Below are positions 1 through 8,058 of a DNA stretch of 8,058 nucleotides, in pieces. Both the position numbers and the translations under genes were made by a program. The stretch spans positions 1-8,058 of the forward strand of contig JBQCIO010000046.1 of the NCBI GenBank assembly GCA_051953655.1, read 5' to 3'. The stretch's first letter is position 1. Each line of letters begins with the position of its first letter. The notes under the pieces are model-generated. The model was not told the origin of the DNA. It did not search any database and saw only the letters and a list, made by a program, of their open reading frames with translations. The stretch comes from JBQCHF01 sp051953655 (GTDB lineage: Bacteria > Actinomycetota > Actinomycetes > Motilibacterales > Motilibacteraceae).

Positions 1-58
1 TCGCGCCGCGACTACTCCGACAGTCGCGCCGCGACTACTCCGACAGTCGCGCCGCGAC
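1..58. repeat. 23-base tandem repeat (2.5 copies) spanning the coaBC stop codon
   Basis: Positions 1-23 and 24-46 are identical, and 47-58 match the first 12 bases of the unit before it diverges at 59. On the coaBC strand each full unit encodes the end of the gene (Leu-Ser-Glu, then TAG) followed by the bases of the next copy. The functional stop is at 35-37 and a second TAG copy lies at 12-14 in another frame, because 23 is not a multiple of three. Each copy includes the odd palindrome TCGCGCCGCGA (1-11, 24-34, 47-57), extending to 15 bases at 22-36. The repeat reaches the window edge, so the true copy number is unknown. There is no T-tract, so I do not call it a terminator. Confidence 0.95.
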
Positions 59-1282
59 CAGGTCCCACACGACGTCGGAGAGCGCCTCCTTCGGTCCCAG
101 CGGCACCTCGGTGCGCGAGCCGTCGGCGCCGAGCACCACCGCGGCGTTGTCGCCGCGCTCGAACCCGCCGGCCGGGCCGCCGACGTCGTTGACGACCAGC
201 AGGTCGCACCCCTTGCGAGCCAGCTTGGCCGCGCCGTGCTCGAGCACGCCGCCCTCGGCGTCGCCGGTCTCCGCGGCGAACCCGACGAGCACCTGCTCGC
301 GCGCGGTCTCCCGGCGCACGGCCACCAGCTCGGCCAGGACGTCGGGGTTCTCGACCAGCTCGACCACCGGCGCGGCGCCGTCGGCCCGCTTCTTGATCTT
401 GTGCTCGGCCGCGCTGGCCGGCCGGAAGTCGGCCGGGGCGGCGGCCATCACCACGGCGTCGGCATCGGCCGCCGCCGCGAGCACCGCGTCGCGCAGCTCG
501 CGGGTGGTGCCCACCCGGACGACGTCGGCCCCGGCCGGCGGCTCGACGGACAGGTGCGCGGCCACCAGCACCACCCGGGCGCCGCGGGCCAGCGCGGTGG
601 CGGCCAGCGCGACGCCCTGCCGGCCGGAGGACCGGTTGCCGAGGAAGCGCACCGGGTCCAGCGGCTCACGCGTGCCTCCGGCGCTCACGACGACGGTGCG
701 CCCGGCCAGGTCCTGGCCCAGGCCGTCGACGCCGCGGCGCAGCACCCGTCGCGCCAGCGCCACGATCTCGGCGGGCTCGGGCAGCCGGCCCTTGCCGGTG
801 TCGGCGCCGGTGAGCCGCCCGCTGGCCGGCTCGACGACGAGCACGCCGCGCTCGCGCAGCAGCGCGACGTTGGCCCGGGTGGCGGGGTGCTCCCACATCT
901 CGGTGTGCATGGCCGGCACCAGCACCACCGGGCAGCGGGCGGTGAGCAGGGTGGACGTGAGCAGGTCGTCGGCCTGCCCGTGCGCGGCCTTGGCCAGCAG
1001 GTCCGCCGTCGTGGGCACGACCAGCACGAGGTCGGCCTGCTGACCGAGGCGCACGTGCGGGACCTCGTGGACGTCGTCCCACACCTCGGCGCTGACCGGC
1101 TGCCCGGACAGCGCCGCCCAGGTGGGTTCGCCCACGAAGCGCAACGCCGCCCGCGTCGGGACGACGCGGACGGCGTGGCCGCTCTCGGTGAGCCCGCGCA
1201 GCACCTCGCACGCCTTGTAGGCGGCGATGCCCCCGCCGACGCCCAGCACGACGTTCGGGCGGGGGCGCGCGGCCTCGGTCAT
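35..1282 (-). CDS. coaBC: Bifunctional phosphopantothenoylcysteine decarboxylase / phosphopantothenate-cysteine ligase CoaBC
   Basis: This cytosolic enzyme performs two coenzyme A steps: it ligates 4'-phosphopantothenate to cysteine (CoaB half), then decarboxylates the product to 4'-phosphopantetheine (FMN-dependent CoaC half). The 415-residue length is normal for the fused enzyme. In the CoaC half one sees the flavin-binding glycine stretch GVGGGIAAYKA (14-24), the catalytic His in VPHVRLG (His76) and PAMHTEMW (123-130). The CoaB half starts near residue 194 with VVVSAGGTREPLDPVRF (197-213), followed by NRSSG (Asn216), EHKIKK (293-298), NPDVL (312-316) and GFAAET (334-339). The ATG start is the only well-placed one, although no good Shine-Dalgarno is visible in the 32-base gap after rpoZ, so translation may depend on ribosomes arriving from upstream. 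Odd points are Gly16 where Ser is common, His126 where many bacteria have Asn, no Cys in the LTGADTGKGR clamp segment, and a 23-base repeat overlapping the stop. Confidence 0.97.
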   Translation of the reverse strand: MTEAARPRPNVVLGVGGGIAAYKACEVLRGLTESGHAVRVVPTRAALRFVGEPTWAALSGQPVSAEVWDDVHEVPHVRLGQQADLVLVVPTTADLLAKAAHGQADDLLTSTLLTARCPVVLVPAMHTEMWEHPATRANVALLRERGVLVVEPASGRLTGADTGKGRLPEPAEIVALARRVLRRGVDGLGQDLAGRTVVVSAGGTREPLDPVRFLGNRSSGRQGVALAATALARGARVVLVAAHLSVEPPAGADVVRVGTTRELRDAVLAAAADADAVVMAAAPADFRPASAAEHKIKKRADGAAPVVELVENPDVLAELVAVRRETAREQVLVGFAAETGDAEGGVLEHGAAKLARKGCDLLVVNDVGGPAGGFERGDNAAVVLGADGSRTEVPLGPKEALSDVVWDLVAARLSE

Positions 1283-1314
1283 GGCGGGAGCGCTGCTCGG
1301 GCGGGAGGTCGGGC

Positions 1315-1578
1315 TTACGGCTCGACGGCCTCGGCGGTGAGCAGCCCGGTGTTGATCTCGCGCAGGGCGATGCTCAGCGGCTTCTCGTGCACGTGGGTCT
1401 CGACCAGGGGGCCGACGTACTCCAGCAGGCCCTCGCCGAGCTGGGAGTAGTAGGCGTTGATCTGACGCGCGCGCTTGGCGGCGTAGATCACCAGGCTGTA
1501 CTTGGAGTCGGTCGCCTCGAGCAGCTCGTCGATCGGCGGGTTGGTGATGCCCTCAGGGGCGGCTTCGGTGCCGGACAC
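1315..1578 (-). CDS. rpoZ: DNA-directed RNA polymerase omega subunit
   Basis: Omega is the small RNA polymerase subunit that helps fold and hold the beta' subunit in the core enzyme. The 87-residue protein has the actinobacterial form of the family: an N-terminal APEGITNPPIDELLEATDSK segment (about 7-26), the conserved helix YAAKRARQIN (32-41), and a C-terminal segment THVHEKPLSIALREINTG (61-78). A GTG nine bases further upstream (1585-1587) is in frame, but it overlaps the AAAGG Shine-Dalgarno. The GTG at 1576-1578 sits eight bases after AAAGG (1587-1591), so I choose it; the alternative would give 90 residues. The gene lies 64 bases after gmk and 32 bases before coaBC, probably in one transcript. 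The stop is TAA. Confidence 0.96.
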   Translation of the reverse strand: MSGTEAAPEGITNPPIDELLEATDSKYSLVIYAAKRARQINAYYSQLGEGLLEYVGPLVETHVHEKPLSIALREINTGLLTAEAVEP

Positions 1579-1586
1579 GCTTCGCA

Positions 1587-1591
1587 CCTTT
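1587..1591 (-). promoter_or_regulatory. Ribosome binding site that decides the rpoZ start
   Basis: On the minus strand AAAGG is followed by eight bases and then GTG at 1578-1576. The upstream GTG (1587-1585) shares its first G with this motif and could not use it, so the downstream start is favoured. Confidence 0.7.
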
Positions 1592-1642
1592 CTGCGGATC
1601 TGCTGAAGGGGCCCGAACGACGACCGGCCCGAGCGGGAGGGC

Positions 1643-2236
1643 TCAGGAACCGGATTCGGGCACTCCGAGCAAGGTTACCAGCCGGCGGCACACGTCCTCG
1701 ATCGAGGTGTTGACCAGCGTGACGTCGAACTCCGGCTCGGCGGCCAGCTCGTCCTTGGCGGCGGCCAGGCGCCGCTCGACGACCTCGGGCGACTCGGTGC
1801 CGCGCCCGGTCAGCCGGCGCACCAGCTCGTCCCACGACGGCGGGGCGAGGAACACCAGCTGCGCCTCGGGCATGGACGCGCGCACCTGGCGGGCGCCCTG
1901 GATCTCGATCTCGAGCAGCACCGGGGTGCCGGCGGCCAGGTGCTCCAGGACCGGCCCGCGCGGGGTGCCGTAGCGGTGTCCGGCGAACTGGGCCCACTCC
2001 AGCAGCTCGCCGTCGGCCACCAGCTGGTCGAAGCCGGCGTCGTCGACGAAGCGGTAGTGCACGCCGTCGACCTCGCCCGGCCGGGGAAAGCGCGTGGTGG
2101 CCGAGACCGACAGCCAGACCTGCGGGTGGGTGCGGCGCAGCTCGCGGACCACGGTGCTCTTGCCGACCCCGGAGGGACCGGACAGGACGAGCAGGCGGGG
2201 GCCGCTCGGGCTCGAGGGGTGATCGCCCTCGCTCAA
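1643..2236 (-). CDS. gmk: Guanylate kinase
   Basis: Guanylate kinase phosphorylates GMP to GDP with ATP in the cytosol and feeds GTP and dGTP pools. The 197-residue protein has the expected length. It shows the P-loop GPSGVGKS (20-27), the GMP-binding segment SATTRFPRPGEVDGVHY (45-61, with Ser45, Arg49, Arg52 and Tyr61), GELLEWAQFAGHRYGTP (76-92) of the GMP-binding domain, LLEIEIQGARQVR (107-119), and a C-terminal lid/helix region with RLTGRGTESPEVVERRL. The start is TTG at 2236-2234, which overlaps the mihF stop as TTGA; no other usable start lies before the P-loop. Only a weak G-rich sequence precedes it, so translation is probably coupled to mihF. The TTG start and overlap suggest that mihF and gmk are made together. 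Confidence 0.97.
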   Translation of the reverse strand: MSEGDHPSSPSGPRLLVLSGPSGVGKSTVVRELRRTHPQVWLSVSATTRFPRPGEVDGVHYRFVDDAGFDQLVADGELLEWAQFAGHRYGTPRGPVLEHLAAGTPVLLEIEIQGARQVRASMPEAQLVFLAPPSWDELVRRLTGRGTESPEVVERRLAAAKDELAAEPEFDVTLVNTSIEDVCRRLVTLLGVPESGS

Positions 2237-2553
2237 GCGCCGCCGCCGAACTCGCGCTCCAGGGCGGCCATCTGGTTGGTGCCCAGCCCGCGCACGCGCC
2301 GGCTCTCGGAGATGCCGAGGTCCTCCATGATCTTGCGGGCGCGCACCTTGCCCACGCCCGGCAGCGCCTCGAGGACGGCGGAGACCTTCATCTTGCCGAT
2401 GACCTCGTTGCCCTGGCCCTCCTTGAGCACCTCCACCAGCGAGGCCCCGGAGTGCTTGAGGCGGTTCTTCACCGCCGCCCGCTCACGGCGCGCAGCGGCC
2501 GCCTTCTCCAGCGCAGCCGCGCGTTGCTCCGGCGTGAGAGGAGGCAGGGCCAC
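2233..2553 (-). CDS. mihF: Actinobacterial integration host factor (MihF / sIHF family)
   Basis: This is a small nucleoid-associated DNA-binding protein of the family first known as mycobacterial integration host factor; it is unrelated in fold to the E. coli IHF alpha/beta subunits. The 106-residue length matches the short form. Visible hallmarks are the N-terminal MALPPLTPEQRAAALEKA helix, a basic stretch RRERAAVKNRLKHSG (22-36), VIGKMKVSAVLEALPGVGKV (51-70) holding the helix-two-turn-helix/HhH-like LPGVGKVRARKIME (64-77), and the basic SESRRVRGLG (82-91) before LEREFG (98-103). The start is GTG with AGGTGA (2565-2560) six bases upstream. It stands directly before gmk, as in many actinobacteria, and is the first gene after a 169-base non-coding gap, so it probably has its own promoter. 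Confidence 0.96.
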   Translation of the reverse strand: MALPPLTPEQRAAALEKAAAARRERAAVKNRLKHSGASLVEVLKEGQGNEVIGKMKVSAVLEALPGVGKVRARKIMEDLGISESRRVRGLGTNQMAALEREFGGGA

Positions 2554-2629
2554 CGCAGGTCACCTCGGTCGTCTCTGTCGTCGTGGGACGGGCGGTTCTC
2601 CCCACCCGGGCTGATCGGTACAGGCCGCG

Positions 2630-2659
2630 AACCTAGCGACTGGGCCGGGGGTGCGGCAA
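2630..2659 (-). promoter_or_regulatory. Candidate housekeeping promoter for mihF-gmk
   Basis: On the minus strand TTGCCG (2659-2654) and TAGGTT (2635-2630) are separated by 18 bases. Both resemble the -35 and -10 elements of the main actinobacterial sigma factor, the -10 having the usual TANNNT form. Initiation would fall near 2623 and leave a leader of about 70 bases before the GTG of mihF. This rests on pattern matching only. Confidence 0.4.
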
Positions 2660-2663
2660 CGCG

Positions 2664-2691
2664 AGGAAGCCTTTCGCCACCTGCGCTTCCT
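2664..2691. repeat. Perfect 7-base inverted repeat upstream of the mihF promoter
   Basis: AGGAAGC (2664-2670) and GCTTCCT (2685-2691) are exact inverted copies separated by 14 bases, so their centres are 21 bases (two helical turns) apart. The repeat ends four bases upstream of the candidate -35 and begins about 30 bases after the pyrF stop. It could be a protein-binding dyad or a weak hairpin at the end of the pyr transcript; no T-run follows, which argues against a classical intrinsic terminator. Confidence 0.4.
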
Positions 2692-2722
2692 GCGTCGCCT
2701 GTCTCAGCACGGGAGGTGAGCG

Positions 2723-3427
2723 TCACCGCCCGACGACGGTCAGTGCCTGCGCGAGCGCGGCGGCGGCCTCGCCCGGGTCCGGCGCGGCGGTGATCGGACG
2801 GCCGATGACGAGCAGGTCGGCACCGTCGGCCAGCGCCTGCTCCGGGGTCGCCACCCGCTGCTGGTCGCCGAGGTCGCCGCCGGCCGGGCGGACGCCCGGC
2901 GTGATCAGCACGACGTCGTCCGGCACCGCGGCACGCACCGCGGCCACCTCGCGCGGCGAGCAGACGATCGCCCGGGCCCCGCCCTGCACGGCCACCTTCG
3001 CCAGGCGCACCGCGGCGTCGAGGGAGGGACCGGCCAGGCCGATCGCCTCGAGGTCGGGCTCGCCCAGGCTGGTGAGCACGGTGACCCCGACGACCCGGGT
3101 GGCCGGGAGCGCCTCGGCGGCGGCGCGGACCATGGCCGCTCCCCCGCTGGCGTGCACGGTGAGGTAGTCCGGCGCGAGGTCGGCCACCGAGCGGGCCGCA
3201 CCGGCCACGGTGTTGGGGATGTCGTGCAGCTTGACGTCGAGGAACACCGCCCGGCCGCCGCTGGCCTCCCGGCAGGCGACGACGGCCTCGTGCCCGTGGC
3301 GCAGGAAGAGCTCCAGGCCGACCTTCACGGTGCTGACGTGGGGACCCACGGCCTCGGCCCAGCGCACCGCGGTGGGCAGGTCGGGGGCGTCCAGGGCCAC
3401 CGCGATCGGGGCTGGAACGGCAGTCAC
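2723..3427 (-). CDS. pyrF: Orotidine 5'-phosphate decarboxylase, short bacterial type
   Basis: The enzyme decarboxylates OMP to UMP, the last step of de novo UMP synthesis. The 234-residue TIM-barrel has the full active site: Asp13 in ALDAP, Lys35 in VKVGLEL, and the catalytic DVKLHDIPNT (64-73) giving Asp64, Lys66 and Asp69; LTVHASGG (89-96), the loop PGVRPAGGDLGDQQR (177-191) and the phosphate-gripping IGRPIT (208-213) follow. Length and motifs match the E. coli/Bacillus subtype rather than the longer subtype (around 270-280 residues) of mycobacteria and streptomycetes. The start is GTG, two bases after the pyrD stop, with GGAGG (3439-3435) seven bases upstream inside the end of pyrD. It is the last gene of the pyr operon. 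Confidence 0.96.
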   Translation of the reverse strand: MTAVPAPIAVALDAPDLPTAVRWAEAVGPHVSTVKVGLELFLRHGHEAVVACREASGGRAVFLDVKLHDIPNTVAGAARSVADLAPDYLTVHASGGAAMVRAAAEALPATRVVGVTVLTSLGEPDLEAIGLAGPSLDAAVRLAKVAVQGGARAIVCSPREVAAVRAAVPDDVVLITPGVRPAGGDLGDQQRVATPEQALADGADLLVIGRPITAAPDPGEAAAALAQALTVVGR

Positions 3428-3429
3428 GG

Positions 3430-4488
3430 TCAGTCCTCCACGAAGTCGACGACGTGCCGCGCAGCGGGCGCGGGCTCGGGTTCGGGCTCCGGCTCGGGAG
3501 CGGGCAGGTCCGGGCCGCGGTGGGCGTAGCCGACGGCGTCGGCCACCCGCTCGAAGCCGCGGGCGGCCAGCTCGGCGCGCAGCTCGGCCAGCACCCGCAC
3601 CGGCGCGGACGGGTCGTGGAAGGTGACCGTGCCGACGCTGATCGCGCTGGCACCGGCCAGCACCATCTCCAGGGCGTCCTGTCCGGTGCGCACCCCGCCC
3701 ATGCCGATGATCGGGACCTCCGGCAGGGCCTGGTGGACCTGCCAGATGCACCGGACCGCCACCGGCCGGATCGCGGGGCCGGACAGGCCGCCGGTGACGC
3801 CGCCGAGCGCCGGGCGCATGGTGACCGGGTCGATCACCATCCCGAGCAGCGTGTTGATCATCGACAGGCCGTCGGCGCCGGCGTCGACGCAGCTGTGCGC
3901 CACCGAGACGATGTCGGTGACGTCGGGCGAGAGCTTGGCGAACACCGGCACGCCGGGCGCGCTGTTGCGGCGCACCGCGCGCACCACCTCCGACGCCGCG
4001 GTGGGGTCGCAGGCGAAGACCAGCCCGCGGTTCTCCACGTTGGGGCAGGAGATGTTGACCTCGATGGCGGTGACGCCGGGGGCGTTGCGCAGCTTCTGCG
4101 CGAGCCGGGTGTACTCCTCCACGCTGCCGCCGGCGATCGAGACGACGGCGCGGGCGCCGTGGTCGCGCAGCCAGGGCAGGTCGTTCTCGAGGAAGGACTC
4201 GATCCCGGGGCCCTGCAGGCCGATCGAGTTGAGCATGCCGCTCGGGGTCTCGGCCATCCGCGGGGTCGGCCGGCCCGACCGCGGCTGCATCATGATCGAC
4301 TTGGTGACGACGGCGCCGAGGTCGGCGACGTCGAAGAACTGGTGCAGCTCGCGCCCGGCGGCCGCGCAGCCCGACGCGGTCATCAGCGGGTTGGGGATCT
4401 CGACCCCGGCCAGGTCGGTGCGCATGTCGACCTCGGCCGGGCGGGCGGGAGCCCCGGCCTCGACGGTGCGGACGGTGAACCGGGTCAT
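3430..4488 (-). CDS. pyrD: Dihydroorotate dehydrogenase, class 1B catalytic subunit
   Basis: PyrD oxidises dihydroorotate to orotate on FMN and, as a class 1B enzyme, passes electrons to PyrK. The 352-residue protein has TASGC (37-41), the FMN-contacting Lys63 in TKSIM, NSIGLQGPG (87-95), VNISCPNV (144-151) with Cys148 as catalytic base (class 2 enzymes use Ser), AKLSPDV (184-190), Asn212-Thr213, GGLSGPAIRP (233-242), and the phosphate-binding IGMGGVRTG through ISVGT (261-287). The ATG overlaps the pyrK stop by one base (TGATG) and has GGAGGT (4502-4497) eight bases upstream; Met22 is a possible later start. No membrane-anchoring N-terminal helix is seen, which also argues against class 2. 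The protein is about 40 residues longer than usual: a 21-residue N-terminal lead and a C-terminal Pro-Glu tail from about 326 onward. Confidence 0.96.
   Translation of the reverse strand: MTRFTVRTVEAGAPARPAEVDMRTDLAGVEIPNPLMTASGCAAAGRELHQFFDVADLGAVVTKSIMMQPRSGRPTPRMAETPSGMLNSIGLQGPGIESFLENDLPWLRDHGARAVVSIAGGSVEEYTRLAQKLRNAPGVTAIEVNISCPNVENRGLVFACDPTAASEVVRAVRRNSAPGVPVFAKLSPDVTDIVSVAHSCVDAGADGLSMINTLLGMVIDPVTMRPALGGVTGGLSGPAIRPVAVRCIWQVHQALPEVPIIGMGGVRTGQDALEMVLAGASAISVGTVTFHDPSAPVRVLAELRAELAARGFERVADAVGYAHRGPDLPAPEPEPEPEPAPAARHVVDFVED
3435..3439 (-). promoter_or_regulatory. Ribosome binding site that fixes the pyrF start
   Basis: GGAGG lies within the final codons of pyrD and precedes the GTG at 3427-3425 by seven bases. 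The open frame continues far upstream through pyrD in another frame, so this site and the start of protein similarity (IAVALDAP) together set the real N-terminus. Confidence 0.8.
3472..3501. repeat. Hexanucleotide repeat encoding a Pro-Glu tract in PyrD
   Basis: Five near-identical six-base units (GGGCTC and variants) lie in tandem in the 3' part of pyrD. On the coding strand they give alternating Pro and Glu codons, residues about 331-339, between the end of the enzyme barrel and a short conserved-looking tail ending DFVED. The repeat stays in frame, so unit changes would only lengthen or shorten the tract. Confidence 0.85.
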
Positions 4489-5368
4489 CAGTGCCCACCT
4501 CCCATCGCGGCCGCGCCGAGGCAGTCCGGCGGGATGGTGCCGACGGCGTCCCAGCGCACGCGGTCGCCGCGGAACACGGGCCCCTCGGTGCAGGAGCGCA
4601 CCATCCGGGTGACGCCGTCGTCTCCGACGACCGGTAGGACGCAGGTCATGCAGACACCGATGCCGCAGGCCATGGCCTCCTCGACGGCGGTCTGCGCGAC
4701 GGCGCCGTGCTCGGTGGCGATCTCGGTGACCGCGCGCAGCATGCCCATCGGGCCGCAGGCGTAGACGACGTCGGTGTCCCCGCGCTTGAGCACCTGCGGC
4801 AGCACGTCGGACACCCGGCCGCGGGTGCCGTAGGAGCCGTCGTCGGTGGTGACGGCCACGGTGGAGGCCATCCGCTTGGCGTCCAGCGCGCCGAAGAGAC
4901 GGTCCTCGGTGGCCGCGCCGAGCACGAAGTCGACCCGGCAGCCCCTGGCCCGCAGCTGCTCGGCCAGCGAGAACAGCGGGGCGCTGCCGTAGCCGCCGCC
5001 CACGAGCGTGGCGCTCACCGGGTCCCGCGGCAGCGAGAACGGCTTGCCCAGCGGGCCGACGACGTCGACCGGGTCGTGCTGGCGCAGGCCGGCCAGCCAC
5101 TCGGTGCCCGGGCCGTGCACCGCCAGCACGATCTCGACGGTTCCGCCGTAGATGCCGCGGTCGCGGGTCTTGTGGATGGAGAAGCTGCGGCGCAGCAGCA
5201 TGCTGCTGCGCTCGCCGCCGACGGCCAGGGCGACGAAGTGCCCGGGCCGGGCCTGCTCGGCGATGCCCGGCGCCACGATGGTGATGGCGTGATAGGCGCC
5301 GACCCGGCGCTGCGAGAGCACCTCGCCGCGCACCTGCACCGGGCGGGTGGTCGTGCTGCTGCTCCCGC

Positions 5369-5372
<4 letters not shown>
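4488..5372 (-). CDS. pyrK: Dihydroorotate dehydrogenase electron transfer subunit (FAD, [2Fe-2S])
   Basis: PyrK pairs with PyrD and carries electrons from its FMN through a [2Fe-2S] cluster and FAD to NAD+. The 294-residue protein belongs to the ferredoxin-NADP+ reductase-like family. In order it shows an N-terminal beta-barrel with the FAD-binding LRRSFSIH (60-67), HGPGTEWL (86-93) and GPLGKPF (106-112), the NAD-binding LVGGGYGSAPLFSL (123-136), VYACGPMGML (203-212), and a C-terminal cluster motif with Cys236, Cys241, Cys244 and Cys261 (CX4CX2CX16C). All four ligands are present, so the subunit should be functional. The GTG start overlaps the carB stop as GTGA and follows AGGAGGAGG (5388-5380) by seven bases. 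The length is somewhat above the roughly 260 residues common in Firmicutes, mainly from an N-terminal Ser/Thr-rich lead and a short C-terminal tail. Confidence 0.96.

Positions 5373-8058
<2,686 letters not shown>

Larger units (their letters stand above)
2554..2722. other. Non-coding spacer between pyrF and mihF
   Basis: This is the only sizeable gap in the window. It holds the inverted repeat and candidate promoter listed separately, plus the mihF Shine-Dalgarno at its left end. I see no further small gene with a credible start and ribosome binding site, and no strong intrinsic terminator for the pyr operon. Confidence 0.7.

Noticed and set aside
1..58. Repeat considered as part of a CRISPR array or an intrinsic terminator
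   Set aside because: Copies are directly adjacent without spacers, so it is not CRISPR. The palindromes have one-base centres and no T-run follows on the coaBC strand, so a standard terminator is not supported.
236..1450. Long plus-strand frame opposite coaBC and rpoZ
   Set aside because: It runs antisense across two conserved genes and their gap, with biased composition and no recognisable domain; a shadow of the real genes.
1579..1642. Separate promoter for rpoZ in the gap after gmk
   Set aside because: I found no TANNNT element with a matching -35 in these 64 bases; only the ribosome binding site stands out.
3454..4764. Plus-strand frame of about 436 codons opposite pyrD and pyrK
   Set aside because: It crosses a gene boundary on the other strand, starts in the Pro-Glu repeat, and shows no family motif.

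Overview
The window is a compact, very GC-rich (roughly 70% or more) chromosomal segment from an actinobacterium. All eight genes lie on the minus strand and keep a gene order typical of the phylum: carB, pyrK, pyrD, pyrF, then mihF, gmk, rpoZ and coaBC. The actinobacteria-specific integration host factor (MihF), GTG and TTG starts, and G/C-rich third codon positions all support this assignment. A family such as Geodermatophilaceae or a neighbouring lineage is plausible, because of the NAD-type dihydroorotate dehydrogenase pair PyrK/PyrD and the short bacterial-type PyrF, but the family-level placement is inference.

Region by region, read in the direction of transcription (right to left). From 8058 to 5369 lies carB, the large subunit of carbamoyl-phosphate synthetase, missing about 213 N-terminal residues because the window ends inside it. 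It is followed without gaps by pyrK (5372-4488), pyrD (4488-3430) and pyrF (3427-2723). Their junctions are a 4-base overlap, a 1-base overlap and a 2-base gap, each with a strong Shine-Dalgarno sequence, so this is the distal part of a translationally coupled pyrimidine operon. A 169-base non-coding stretch (2554-2722) then holds a candidate promoter and an inverted repeat. It leads into mihF (2553-2233), gmk (2236-1643, start overlapping the mihF stop), rpoZ (1578-1315) and coaBC (1282-35). The left edge carries a 23-base tandem repeat built from the last codons and stop of coaBC.

Together the genes cover carbamoyl phosphate formation, oxidation of dihydroorotate to orotate with electrons passed through an FAD/[2Fe-2S] subunit to NAD+, decarboxylation of OMP to UMP, GMP phosphorylation, an RNA polymerase subunit, a nucleoid protein, and two steps of coenzyme A synthesis. 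This is housekeeping DNA. I found no mobile element, CRISPR array, RNA gene, defence system or other new system. The points worth a second look are small: the repeat at the coaBC stop, the Pro-Glu tail on PyrD, the choice of a class 1B dihydroorotate dehydrogenase, motif substitutions in CoaBC, and the dyad and promoter before mihF.
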